Below are positions 1 to 6,122 of a stretch of DNA of 14,736 nucleotides, piece by piece. Numbering within the stretch: position 1 is the stretch's first letter; each line of letters begins with the position of its first letter. The stretch covers positions 1 through 14,736 of the forward strand of contig CANQCX010000027.1 in NCBI GenBank assembly GCA_947591115.1, given 5' to 3'. The notes under the pieces were generated by a model. The model saw only the letters and a list, made by a program, of their open reading frames with translations, was not told the DNA's origin and ran no database searches. This stretch comes from an uncultured Lachnospiraceae bacterium (GTDB lineage: Bacteria > Bacillota > Clostridia > Lachnospirales > Lachnospiraceae). The translations under genes were made by a program, and so were the position numbers.

Positions 1-425
1 CCCTGACGGTGGGAGTGAGTCTGTTTTTGAACAGTATTTTTGATATGGTAAAGAGGCAGGTTTCGCTGACGGTTTCCTTTGTGTGCGGGGCGATCGGGAT
101 CCTGCTATGGATCGGAAGCGGCAATATGGACGGGCGGTTTTTGCGGACGCTTGTCCCGGGAATCTGTCTTCTGCTGCTGGCATGGGCAAGCAAAGGAAAA
201 GTAGGATATGGGGACGGAATCGTACTGCTCTCCGCCGGAATGTATTTTACGGATGAGGAACGGATGGTTCTTTGCATGGCGGCATTTGCCGGCGCCGGAA
301 TATGCGGTTTGCTTTTATGCGCATTTTTTCATAAGGGGAAAAATTATGAGATGCCGTTTGTGCCGTTTTTATTTTTAGGATATCTGATTGTGAGGTGGAT
401 AACGTGGAGAAATTTATGGGGATAA
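1..425 (+). CDS. A24-family prepilin peptidase (TadV/CpaA-like), 5' end probably outside the window
   Basis: This is a membrane aspartic peptidase that would remove the leader from prepilins and pseudopilins of a Tad/Flp-type pilus. Counting from the GTG at base 9, the first catalytic Asp is residue 12, in the context FDMVKRQ. The second is Asp69 in the GYGDG motif, the GxGD signature of the family. The rest is hydrophobic and reads as about four to five membrane helices, matching the short TadV/CpaA form that lacks the N-methylation domain. The frame is open to the window edge, and family members usually have a somewhat longer helix before the first Asp, so the true start is probably a few codons upstream of base 1. 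The stop overlaps the next gene by 10 bases, which indicates translational coupling within a pilus operon. The family call is confident; the exact substrate is inferred from the neighbours. Confidence 0.85.
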   Translation, partial: LTVGVSLFLNSIFDMVKRQVSLTVSFVCGAIGILLWIGSGNMDGRFLRTLVPGICLLLLAWASKGKVGYGDGIVLLSAGMYFTDEERMVLCMAAFAGAGICGLLLCAFFHKGKNYEMPFVPFLFLGYLIVRWITWRNLWG

Positions 426-649
426 AGAAATTTGCAGGAAGCAGACGGCTATGGGCAAGAGGCAGCTATACGGTGGAGGCATCGATTATGGTTCCGCTCC
501 TCTTTTTCGAGATTGCGTTCGGTATGCGGATGGGACTGTATCTGTATCAGGAGATCCGGCAGGAGAGGGAACAGCAGACGGTGGAGTCTTTGTGGACGGT
601 GTCTGACTTTTATAAAGATCAATGGATAAGCGAGGGAATCAATGATTAA
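416..649 (+). CDS. TadE-like pseudopilin, short (77 aa)
   Basis: This is a small bitopic membrane protein of the TadE/pseudopilin kind, presumably a minor component of the Tad pilus or its assembly machine. The sequence GSYTVEASIMVPLLF has Gly16 followed by a stretch with Glu21 at the +5 position, the pattern that A24 peptidases recognise in type IV prepilins. A hydrophobic segment (about residues 22-44) follows, then a short polar tail. I chose the ATG at 416 because GGAG lies about seven bases upstream; an in-frame GTG at 395 would add seven residues but has a poorer ribosome site. At 77 residues it is shorter than many TadE proteins, which carry a larger C-terminal domain. It overlaps the peptidase gene upstream by 10 bases and the FHA gene downstream by 8, so the three are likely co-translated. 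Cleavage by the neighbouring peptidase is inferred. Confidence 0.75.
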   Translation: MGIKKFAGSRRLWARGSYTVEASIMVPLLFFEIAFGMRMGLYLYQEIRQEREQQTVESLWTVSDFYKDQWISEGIND

Positions 650-1835
650 CAGAGAAATTGTATATGAAAGAAATCTGACCGGAAGCTATATGAAAATACC
701 GGTCAGCTATGAAGGGGAATTTGATGAAAAAATGATGCTTCGGCGGAAGCTGCCGGGTTTGCTTCCGGTGGAAAAGTGTTTTGTAAACGGAATCGGCCAA
801 TACTGGTATCATATATCCGGCAAACAGTCGCTGGATACCTATTGCCGGATGAAGCCGATAGGTGTGGATTTTGTCAAACGCATCATTGTGGGTATTTGCA
901 GTGAAATCGAAATTCTGGAATGGAATCTGCTGAAACCGAATATCCTGCTTTTGGATCCGGAGCTGATTTTTGTTACAAACAGCAATCAGGAAATCATTTT
1001 TGCCGTTTATCCGGGAGCCAAAACGGAGGTTTCTCTGGAATTCCAGCAGTTAATGGAATATCTGCTGACGAAGGTCGATCATAAGGACGCGGAAGCGGTA
1101 AGGATTGCATACGCAATTTATGAAAAAACGCTGGATGAAGGCTACAGCCTCATGGATATCCGCGATTCTTTGATCGAAAGAAAAGAGGAAACCCGTCCAA
1201 AGAGCGGAGAAACGTTTCGGGAATGCAGAAAAGAGGAGGAGAAAGAAGCGGTCAAAGAGGAGAAGGAGGCGCGCGGAAAAGATCTCAAAAAGCCGCGCAG
1301 GAAGGAATTTGCGGCGGAACAGCTGATCGGCAGGGTAAAGGAACAGCTCGACCGGCTGTGGGGCGAAAAGCAAAAGATGCTTCAAAAGAAACTTAAAGAG
1401 GTTCTGGCGGAAAAAAGAAAGGACAAGCGCAAAGAAGAAAGCGCGCCGGTTGAAATTGTCTATCCGGAAGAGGAACCCGACGAGGAGGAAAAGCCGCGGG
1501 AATCCATGTATCCGACCATATGCCTGAGCGATTATCGGGAACATCCGGAGGGCATCCTATTATATGAAGGAAAAGACCGGTTCTCAAACATCCGGTTAGA
1601 GGCCGCCGAATTGAAGATCGGGCAGGGCGAAGGCGTGGATATTGTAATCGCCAAAGATACGATCAGCCATTTCCATGCAAAAATTGACTGCGAAGATCAG
1701 GAATATTACATTGAAGACTTAAACTCTACAAACGGAACGTTCATCAATGACGAGACGCTTTCCTATAAAGAGCGCAGAAAACTGCAGCCGAACGATATTG
1801 TGCGTTTTGCGGACGTAAGGTACCGCTTTCTTTAA
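642..1835 (+). CDS. FHA-domain protein with N-terminal DUF6382-like domain, Tad locus
   Basis: The protein has three parts. Residues 1-180 resemble the domain I recall as DUF6382, found in clostridial Tad loci. Residues 181-290 form a highly charged Lys/Glu linker likely to be helical or disordered. Residues 310-397 form a forkhead-associated domain, a phosphothreonine-peptide binding fold. The FHA part keeps Ser342 (in SHFHA) and the DLNSTNGTFIN loop with Asn364. The usual GR at its start reads GQ, and the Arg of the SRxHA motif is His, so phosphopeptide binding may be altered. No signal peptide or membrane helix is seen, so it is probably cytoplasmic. The ATG at 642 has GAGGGA just upstream and overlaps the previous stop. 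The likely role is regulation or assembly of the pilus machine in response to a Ser/Thr kinase, which is inference; no kinase is in view. Confidence 0.8.
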   Translation: MINREIVYERNLTGSYMKIPVSYEGEFDEKMMLRRKLPGLLPVEKCFVNGIGQYWYHISGKQSLDTYCRMKPIGVDFVKRIIVGICSEIEILEWNLLKPNILLLDPELIFVTNSNQEIIFAVYPGAKTEVSLEFQQLMEYLLTKVDHKDAEAVRIAYAIYEKTLDEGYSLMDIRDSLIERKEETRPKSGETFRECRKEEEKEAVKEEKEARGKDLKKPRRKEFAAEQLIGRVKEQLDRLWGEKQKMLQKKLKEVLAEKRKDKRKEESAPVEIVYPEEEPDEEEKPRESMYPTICLSDYREHPEGILLYEGKDRFSNIRLEAAELKIGQGEGVDIVIAKDTISHFHAKIDCEDQEYYIEDLNSTNGTFINDETLSYKERRKLQPNDIVRFADVRYRFL

Positions 1836-1845
1836 AAAGAAGCGG
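1823..1845 (+). terminator. Weak hairpin over the stop codon of the FHA gene
   Basis: A stem of about ten base pairs (left arm 1823-1833 with one bulged T, right arm 1836-1845) spans the FHA stop codon. Only two bases lie between the arms, so the innermost pairs would open. No T tract follows, so it is at best a weak terminator or a 3'-end stabiliser for the Tad operon. Confidence 0.25.
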
Positions 1846-1846
1846 A

Positions 1847-1875
1847 TTGCATTTCCGGAAAGAAGAAATTATAAT
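1847..1875 (+). promoter_or_regulatory. Sigma-A-like promoter for the rhomboid gene
   Basis: The -35-like TTGCAT (1847-1852) is separated by exactly 17 bases from a perfect -10 TATAAT (1870-1875), and transcription would start near 1882. The -35 matches the consensus at only three positions, so the strength is uncertain. A perfect 10-base palindrome, TTTCCGGAAA (1852-1861), sits in the spacer next to the -35. Confidence 0.5.
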
Positions 1876-1903
1876 ACTTCCATACGGAAAGGAAAGACAG
1901 GAT

Positions 1904-2542
1904 ATGAATGAGCAAAGCGACCGGTATCATGGGAAGAAATCGTTTGTAACTTTTCTGCTCATTGCCGCGAATGTGGTAATTTATATGATTTTGGAATGGA
2001 TCGGCGATACGGAGAACGTATTGTTTCTGCAGCGGTTCGGGGCAATGGATCCCGAATCCGTCTATCAAGACGGCGAGGTGTGGCGGCTGCTTAGTGCATC
2101 GTTTCTGCATTTTGGATTTGAGCATCTGTTCAATAACATGGTCATGCTGGCGTGCGCCGGACCGGTTTTGGAGCGTGCGGTCGGGCATCTTCGTTTTCTG
2201 CTGCTGTATCTTCTGGCTGCGTTCGGGGGAAGCGGCCTGTCCTGTCTGATGATGTATGTCCGGAAAGATTTTGCGGTATCTGCGGGGGCATCCGGCGCGA
2301 TCTTTGGAGTTGTAGGGGGATTGTTCTGGGTAGTAATCGCCAATCGCGGATTTTATGAGGGAATCAGCGCAAAACGAATGCTGCTTATGATCGTGCTGTG
2401 CATGGGTGTTGGGATCGGTACTTCAGAAGTAGATAATTGGGGACATTTGGGCGGTCTGGCCGCCGGATTTCTGGCATGTATATGTTTTTATTCAAGACGA
2501 GGAAAAAAGATTGATTTTACCTCAAAAAATCAATATACTTAA
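1904..2542 (+). CDS. Rhomboid-family intramembrane serine protease
   Basis: This membrane protease cleaves transmembrane substrates within or near the bilayer. With the chosen start it has 212 residues and about six hydrophobic segments, the basic bacterial rhomboid core. The catalytic Ser130 lies in GASGAIFG and His181 in NWGHLGGL. The oxyanion-side residues His74 and Asn78 are present in FEHLFNN, and the conserved WR pair is Trp60-Arg61, so the enzyme should be active. I chose the ATG at 1904 because it has GGAAAGG and AGGAT upstream. An upstream TTG at 1847 would add 19 residues but coincides with the promoter. The gene follows the Tad operon in the same direction, but the promoter suggests separate transcription. 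The substrate is unknown; a link to pilus proteins is possible but unsupported. Confidence 0.9.
   Translation: MNEQSDRYHGKKSFVTFLLIAANVVIYMILEWIGDTENVLFLQRFGAMDPESVYQDGEVWRLLSASFLHFGFEHLFNNMVMLACAGPVLERAVGHLRFLLLYLLAAFGGSGLSCLMMYVRKDFAVSAGASGAIFGVVGGLFWVVIANRGFYEGISAKRMLLMIVLCMGVGIGTSEVDNWGHLGGLAAGFLACICFYSRRGKKIDFTSKNQYT
2511..2539 (+). promoter_or_regulatory. Sigma-A-like promoter for the flavodoxin/SCP2 gene
   Basis: TTGATT (2511-2516), 17 bases, then TATACT (2534-2539) make a good promoter inside the last codons of the rhomboid gene; the start would be near 2546. A 9-base inverted repeat (2510-2518 with 2526-2534) covers the -35 and reaches the first base of the -10. A small GACAT/ATGTC hairpin (2544-2556) lies at the presumed transcript start. 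Confidence 0.6.
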
Positions 2543-2573
2543 AGACATAGAATGTCTATTTGTGAGGTAGCAG

Positions 2574-3566
2574 ATGAAGATTAACGTTTATTATGGAGGA
2601 CGCGGGTTATTAGATGATCCGACGCTTTATGTATTGAATAAGATGGAAGACGTCTTAAGGGAGCTGCGCGTAAATGTCGAGCGCTACAATATCTACGAGC
2701 ATAAGAATGAGATCGCAACCCTTCCGCAGACGTTTAAGGATGCGGATGGCATTATTCTGGCAACGACGATCGAATGGCTGGGCATCGGCGGCTTTATGCA
2801 GCAGTTTTTGGATGCCTGCTGGCTGTACGGCGACAAAGAGAAGATCAGTGCGACGTATATGCAGCCGATCGTGATGTCAACCACGTACGGAGAACGGGAG
2901 GGCGAGCTTACCCTGATGAACGCGTGGGAGATCCTCGGAGGTCTGCCATGCGCAGGATTGTGCGGATATGTAGAGGATCTGGTTACGTTTGAGATGAATA
3001 AGGATTTTACGCTGATCATTGAGAAGAAGGCGGAGAATCTTTACCGAACCATTTCCCAGAAAATGAAAAGCCTTCCAACCAGCAATCAGGCGGTCAAACA
3101 AAGCGTGCTGCGTACGCAGCAGATGAACCTGACGCCGCAGGAAAGCGAGCAGCTTTCGCATTATGTTTCGGACGACTCTTATGTAAAGAAGCAAAAAGAG
3201 GACATCGAAGAACTTGCTTCCATGTTCAAAGACATGCTGGGACAGGTTCAGAAGGAAGAAGATACCCCGTATATTGCGGAACTGCAGGCGCATTTTATTC
3301 CGCAGGAGGATTTTCAGGCAAGCTATTCGTTTATGATCGAAGGCTGCAAGAAGCCGCTGTACATCATGGTGCAGGGAGAAGAACTGACCATACATTACGG
3401 ACAGGAAGATCATATTGATGTATTTGCGAAAATGTCCGCAGAGGTCATGCAGTCGATCATAGATGGACGGATGACCTTCCAACGGGCATTTATGACGGGA
3501 GAGATGACGGCGAAGGGCAATTTTAAGACGCTTCGCACACTGGATCAGATTTTTCGTTTTGACTAG
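2574..3566 (+). CDS. Flavodoxin-fold NAD(P)H-dependent oxidoreductase-like protein fused to an SCP2 domain
   Basis: Residues 1-160 resemble flavodoxin-like FMN reductases: an alternating strand/helix pattern, an N-terminal strand followed by YYGGRG, and the segment ADGIILATTIEWLGIGG typical of the FMN-site loop. Residues 165-230 are polar and probably helical. Residues 235-327 match the sterol carrier protein 2 fold, with the typical ending of Gly-Lys/Arg, then AFMTGEMTAKGNF, then a final helix. SCP2 domains bind lipids or other hydrophobic ligands, so the fusion may reduce or shuttle such a ligand, but the reaction is not known to me. There is no signal or membrane segment, so it is probably cytoplasmic. 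The ATG at 2574 has a GTGAGGT ribosome site six bases upstream. The gene has its own promoter and its last 44 bases overlap the convergent kinase gene. The domain calls are good; the function is open. Confidence 0.75.
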   Translation: MKINVYYGGRGLLDDPTLYVLNKMEDVLRELRVNVERYNIYEHKNEIATLPQTFKDADGIILATTIEWLGIGGFMQQFLDACWLYGDKEKISATYMQPIVMSTTYGEREGELTLMNAWEILGGLPCAGLCGYVEDLVTFEMNKDFTLIIEKKAENLYRTISQKMKSLPTSNQAVKQSVLRTQQMNLTPQESEQLSHYVSDDSYVKKQKEDIEELASMFKDMLGQVQKEEDTPYIAELQAHFIPQEDFQASYSFMIEGCKKPLYIMVQGEELTIHYGQEDHIDVFAKMSAEVMQSIIDGRMTFQRAFMTGEMTAKGNFKTLRTLDQIFRFD

Positions 3567-4206
3567 CGCAAAGGGGCAGGGCGATGGTAAAAGTCGTCCC
3601 TTGTCCAACTGTAGAGGTCAGCGATAAGGTTCCGTTGTGGCTTTCGATAATCCCTTTGGAGATCGCAAGACCAAGTCCGCTGCCGTCTTCTTTGGAGCTG
3701 AAGAACGGAGTGAAAATCTGATCTTGTATTTCCGGCGGAATACCGTCGCCCGTATCGCTGACGTCAAAACACAACTGATTTCTTCTGCAGTAGGTTCGGA
3801 CGATCAGGCTTCCATGCCTGTTCATGGCTTCGGAAGCGTTTTTGATCAGATTCAACAGTGCATGATGGATGCGCATCGTATCAAAATATCCCTCCGGAAG
3901 GCCGAAAGGAATATCAAAGGTAATGATGGCGTCGTCATCAAACAGTGTTTTTGCGGATGTACGTAAAACAGAGAGAAAATCATACAGGTTCACATTGGAT
4001 TTCTGCGGATTTTCACAAAGTTTTGTCGAGGATACGTCAATGATCATTTGACGGAGACTGGTAATGTCCGCCAAAGTGTCTTCCCAAAATGGGAAGGATT
4101 TTACTTCAGGGTGCTTTTTCTCGATAAGCTGCAGAGAGCATCCGATCACAGCGATCGAGTTTTTGATTTCGTGGAAAATGAATTGATAATCTTCGTTATT
4201 TAACAT
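3523..4206 (-). CDS. Small soluble sensor histidine kinase, orphan
   Basis: This 227-residue protein consists almost only of a kinase core. The H-box is FHEIKNSIAVI with the phospho-acceptor His12. The ATPase domain has an N-box (NLIKNASEAM, Asn123), a G1 box (DTGDGIP, 151-157), an F region (FTPFFSSK) and a G2 box (GSGLGLAIS from about 175). All catalytic motifs are present. No membrane segment, PAS, HAMP or other sensor domain is seen, and no response regulator gene lies in the window, so it may be a phosphorelay kinase that gets its signal from a partner. The ATG at 4206 was chosen over an upstream start at 4269 because GGAGGA lies at the right distance. Its 3' end overlaps the convergent flavodoxin/SCP2 gene by 44 bases, so the two transcripts could interfere. 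The target is unknown. Confidence 0.85.
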   Translation of the reverse strand: MLNNEDYQFIFHEIKNSIAVIGCSLQLIEKKHPEVKSFPFWEDTLADITSLRQMIIDVSSTKLCENPQKSNVNLYDFLSVLRTSAKTLFDDDAIITFDIPFGLPEGYFDTMRIHHALLNLIKNASEAMNRHGSLIVRTYCRRNQLCFDVSDTGDGIPPEIQDQIFTPFFSSKEDGSGLGLAISKGIIESHNGTLSLTSTVGQGTTFTIALPLCASQNEKSDPVCEAS

Positions 4207-4229
4207 ATAAAATCCTCCGCTTATAGGGA

Positions 4230-4258
4230 AGTGTAGCATTTGTGTCTGATTTGTGCAA
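4230..4258 (-). promoter_or_regulatory. Promoter for the histidine kinase gene
   Basis: On the minus strand, TTGCAC (4258-4253) is followed after 17 bases by TACACT (4235-4230), preceded by TGC, an extended -10. Transcription would start near 4223, giving a short leader with the GGAGGA site before the ATG at 4206. Confidence 0.5.
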
Positions 4259-4290
4259 TCAAATTTCATCTACAGATTTCGACAAATCAG
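4246..4290. repeat. 9-base inverted repeat between the divergent kinase and HIT genes
   Basis: CTGATTTGT (4246-4254) and ACAAATCAG (4282-4290) are perfect inverted copies with 27 bases between them. The left copy overlaps the -35 of the kinase promoter. It could be a regulator site serving both divergent genes, or chance in an A/T-rich spacer. Confidence 0.35.
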
Positions 4291-4312
4291 GGTAGAAAGG
4301 AGACGAAAAAAT

Positions 4313-4729
4313 ATGAAAAATGACAATTGTATCTTTTGTAAGCTGGCAAACGGCGTGATTCCGACCAATACGGTGTATGAAAATGAAGATTTTCGGGTTA
4401 TTCTGGATGCGAGTCCGGCGACCAAAGGACATGCGCTGATCCTGCCGAAGGAGCATTATGCCAATATTTATGAAATCGACAGCGAGCTTCTCGGAAAAGC
4501 GGCAAAACTGGCGCAAAAGGTCATCTGTGAGGAAACGCAAAAGCTTGGCTGCGACGGATATAATATGCTCCAGAACAACGGAGAGGCGGCAGGACAGACG
4601 GTATTTCATTTCCATATTCATCTGGTTCCAAGATATGCGCAGGAGGATGAGGCGGATATCCTGAAATGGAGCCATAAGGAATATACGGATGAAGAAATGG
4701 CGGAAATCTGCCAAAAGATGAGCTTCTAA
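4313..4729 (+). CDS. HIT-family nucleotide hydrolase/transferase (HinT-like)
   Basis: This 138-residue cytoplasmic protein belongs to the histidine-triad family, whose HinT members hydrolyse AMP-linked phosphoramidates. The triad FHFHIHLV gives His99, His101 and His103, the last being the usual nucleophile region. The N-terminal CIFC (Cys6 and Cys9) is the zinc-binding pair found in many Gram-positive HIT proteins, and the nucleotide-binding stretch GHALILPKEHYANI is intact. The length is normal for the family. The ATG at 4313 was chosen because AAAGGAG lies about nine bases upstream; an earlier in-frame start at 4253 has no ribosome site. The gene is divergent from the histidine kinase and convergent with murG, so it is probably a single-gene transcript. 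I could not find a convincing promoter for it in 4207-4312. The physiological substrate is not known. Confidence 0.93.
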   Translation: MKNDNCIFCKLANGVIPTNTVYENEDFRVILDASPATKGHALILPKEHYANIYEIDSELLGKAAKLAQKVICEETQKLGCDGYNMLQNNGEAAGQTVFHFHIHLVPRYAQEDEADILKWSHKEYTDEEMAEICQKMSF

Positions 4730-4740
4730 GATATGATAGG

Positions 4741-4794
4741 AAAATCCGGCGGCAGGCTGCGCGCGAAAGCCGTTTTTGCGCAGCCGCCGCCGGA
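4741..4794 (-). terminator. Strong GC-rich hairpin between convergent HIT and murG genes
   Basis: The arms 4745-4762 and 4778-4794 pair perfectly over 17 base pairs apart from one bulged A at 4754. The loop of 15 bases contains a GCGAAAGC mini-hairpin. On the minus strand it is followed by TTTT (4744-4741), so it should end murG transcripts 23 bases after the stop. On the plus strand it lies 16 bases after the HIT stop but has no T tract, so it may act there only as a 3' stabiliser. Confidence 0.7.
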
Positions 4795-4816
4795 ATGGAA
4801 TTTGTATGCTTCAAGT

Positions 4817-5884
4817 TTACCGGACAAAACGTTCGATCAGTTCCAGAATGGTTTGGATGGAATCCATCTGATTGCTTTTTTCCATTGCTTTTTGGTACAC
4901 ATCGCGCGATTGGAAGACTTTGCGGACTGCTTCCAGCAGCAAAGGTCCAGTCAGCGCCTCCTCCTCTATGACATAAGAGAATCCCTGTTTTTCAAACGAT
5001 TTTGCATTTAAGATCTGATCGCCGCGGCTGGCGGACGCAGAGAGCGGGATCAGAATATTCGGTTTATGGAGGGCAAGCAGTTCACAGATGGAGTTTGCGC
5101 CGGCTCTGGAAATGACAAGGTCGGCGAGCGCAAACAGGTCGGAAAGCTCTTCCCGAGCGTATTCAAACTGTGCATATCCGATCAGACCGGTCAGAGAAGC
5201 ATCCAGATTGCCTTTTCCGCAAAGGTGAATGACATTGTATGCTCCCAGCAGCTCCGGAAGGATGCCGCGGACGGTCTCATTGACGATTTTGGAGCCGGTG
5301 CTTCCGCCGATGATCATCAGTACCGGTTTTTCGGTGTTTTCAAAATTGCAAAGCCGCCGTCCTTTTTGCGGATCGCCAAAGAGCAGCTCCTGACGGATCG
5401 GAGAACCGGTCAGAACCGCTTTTTCTTTGGGGAGATATTTCATGGTCTCCGGAAAATTGCAGCAGACTTTTTTGGCGCCACGAACGGCAATGCGGTTGGC
5501 AAGTCCCGGCGTAATATCGGATTCGTGGATGATTGCCGGAATGTGGAGCTGTCCGGCGGCCAAAACAACCGGAACGGATACAAATCCGCCTTTGGAGAAA
5601 ACGACATTCGGCTTTATTTTTTTCAGAAGACGGATTGCCTGACCATAGCCTTTCAGCACTTTGAACGGATCCGAAAAGTTTTTCCAGTCAAAATAACGGC
5701 GGAGTTTGCCGGAGGAAATACCGTAATATGGGATTTCCTGCGCCTCAATGAGACCTTTTTCTATGCCCTGATAAGAACCGATATATGTGATCTCGTATCC
5801 GGCTTCTTTCAACGCCGGCATCAGGGCGATGTTAGGCGTGACGTGGCCTGCCGTACCGCCTCCGGTCATAACGATTTTTTTCAT
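4817..5884 (-). CDS. murG: MurG, UDP-GlcNAc:lipid I N-acetylglucosaminyltransferase
   Basis: MurG adds GlcNAc to lipid I to make lipid II, the last cytoplasmic step of peptidoglycan precursor synthesis at the inner face of the membrane. The 355-residue length is normal. The N-terminal loop GGGTAGHVTPN (residues 8-18) has the conserved His14. HESDITPGLANR, TGSPIR, GGSTGSKIVNE and SRAGANSICELL follow in family order. The UDP-GlcNAc site reads SRGDQILNAK rather than the HQ form of many MurGs, a variant I recall from other Firmicutes. The ATG at 5884 was chosen because AAAGGA lies eight bases upstream and the protein then begins MKKIVMTGGG as usual; earlier starts would add a long unconserved tail. 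The gene stands alone with its own promoter, away from any division and cell wall cluster. A second copy elsewhere is possible. Confidence 0.92.
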   Translation of the reverse strand: MKKIVMTGGGTAGHVTPNIALMPALKEAGYEITYIGSYQGIEKGLIEAQEIPYYGISSGKLRRYFDWKNFSDPFKVLKGYGQAIRLLKKIKPNVVFSKGGFVSVPVVLAAGQLHIPAIIHESDITPGLANRIAVRGAKKVCCNFPETMKYLPKEKAVLTGSPIRQELLFGDPQKGRRLCNFENTEKPVLMIIGGSTGSKIVNETVRGILPELLGAYNVIHLCGKGNLDASLTGLIGYAQFEYAREELSDLFALADLVISRAGANSICELLALHKPNILIPLSASASRGDQILNAKSFEKQGFSYVIEEEALTGPLLLEAVRKVFQSRDVYQKAMEKSNQMDSIQTILELIERFVR

Positions 5885-5928
5885 ATGCTCCATCCTTTCT
5901 GCATGGTAAATTGCGCTGTCTCTTCTAT

Positions 5929-5956
5929 ATATTATACTCCAAAACGGAAAAGTCAA
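5929..5956 (-). promoter_or_regulatory. Promoter region of murG
   Basis: On the minus strand TTGACT (5956-5951) lies upstream of a run that contains TATAAT (5936-5931) at a 14-base spacing and TAATAT (5934-5929) at 16 bases. The second pairing is more usual in spacing, the first better in sequence; either gives a transcript start roughly 35-40 bases before the ATG. Confidence 0.55.
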
Positions 5957-6071
5957 GAAGATCATATGCGGCGTTTTGGCGGTTATGAGTATGGCGCCGC
6001 GGCGTCGAAAAGAGGGGAAACTTGCGGCGAAAAATCCGGTTGTCCCACTTTTTTTGGCAGGGAAATTTCTT

Positions 6072-6077
6072 TATAAT
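6072..6077 (+). promoter_or_regulatory. Possible -10 element for the small membrane protein gene
   Basis: A perfect TATAAT lies about 45 bases before the start codon at 6123. No good -35 stands at the usual distance (the region there is a T run), so a promoter is only possible. Confidence 0.3.
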
Positions 6078-6103
6078 AAGGATAGTTCCGATAAGGACAG
6101 TTC
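6076..6103. repeat. Tandem repeat with a 15-base period in the leader of the small membrane protein
   Basis: ATAAGGATAGTTC (6076-6088) recurs as ATAAGGACAGTTC (6091-6103) with one difference. It lies between the -10-like element and the ribosome site of the gene at 6123. Its role, if any, is unknown. Confidence 0.6.
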
Positions 6104-6122
6104 AAAAAAGGAGGGCAACCGG

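Noticed and set aside
2877..3608. Minus-strand reading frame of 243 codons opposite the flavodoxin/SCP2 gene
   Set aside because: It mirrors a well-supported gene and has no recognised motifs.
4207..4312. Promoter for the HIT gene on the plus strand
   Set aside because: TTGTGT and TTGTGC hexamers are present but no -10-like element stands 16-18 bases from either.
5995..6004. Perfect 10-base palindrome CGCCGCGGCG upstream of murG
   Set aside because: It lies upstream of the murG promoter in a G/C-rich patch with no link to either neighbouring gene start.
5066..6076. Long plus-strand reading frame of 336 codons opposite murG
   Set aside because: It lies antisense to murG, which has all family motifs and a ribosome site; the plus-strand product has no recognisable domain and no ribosome site.
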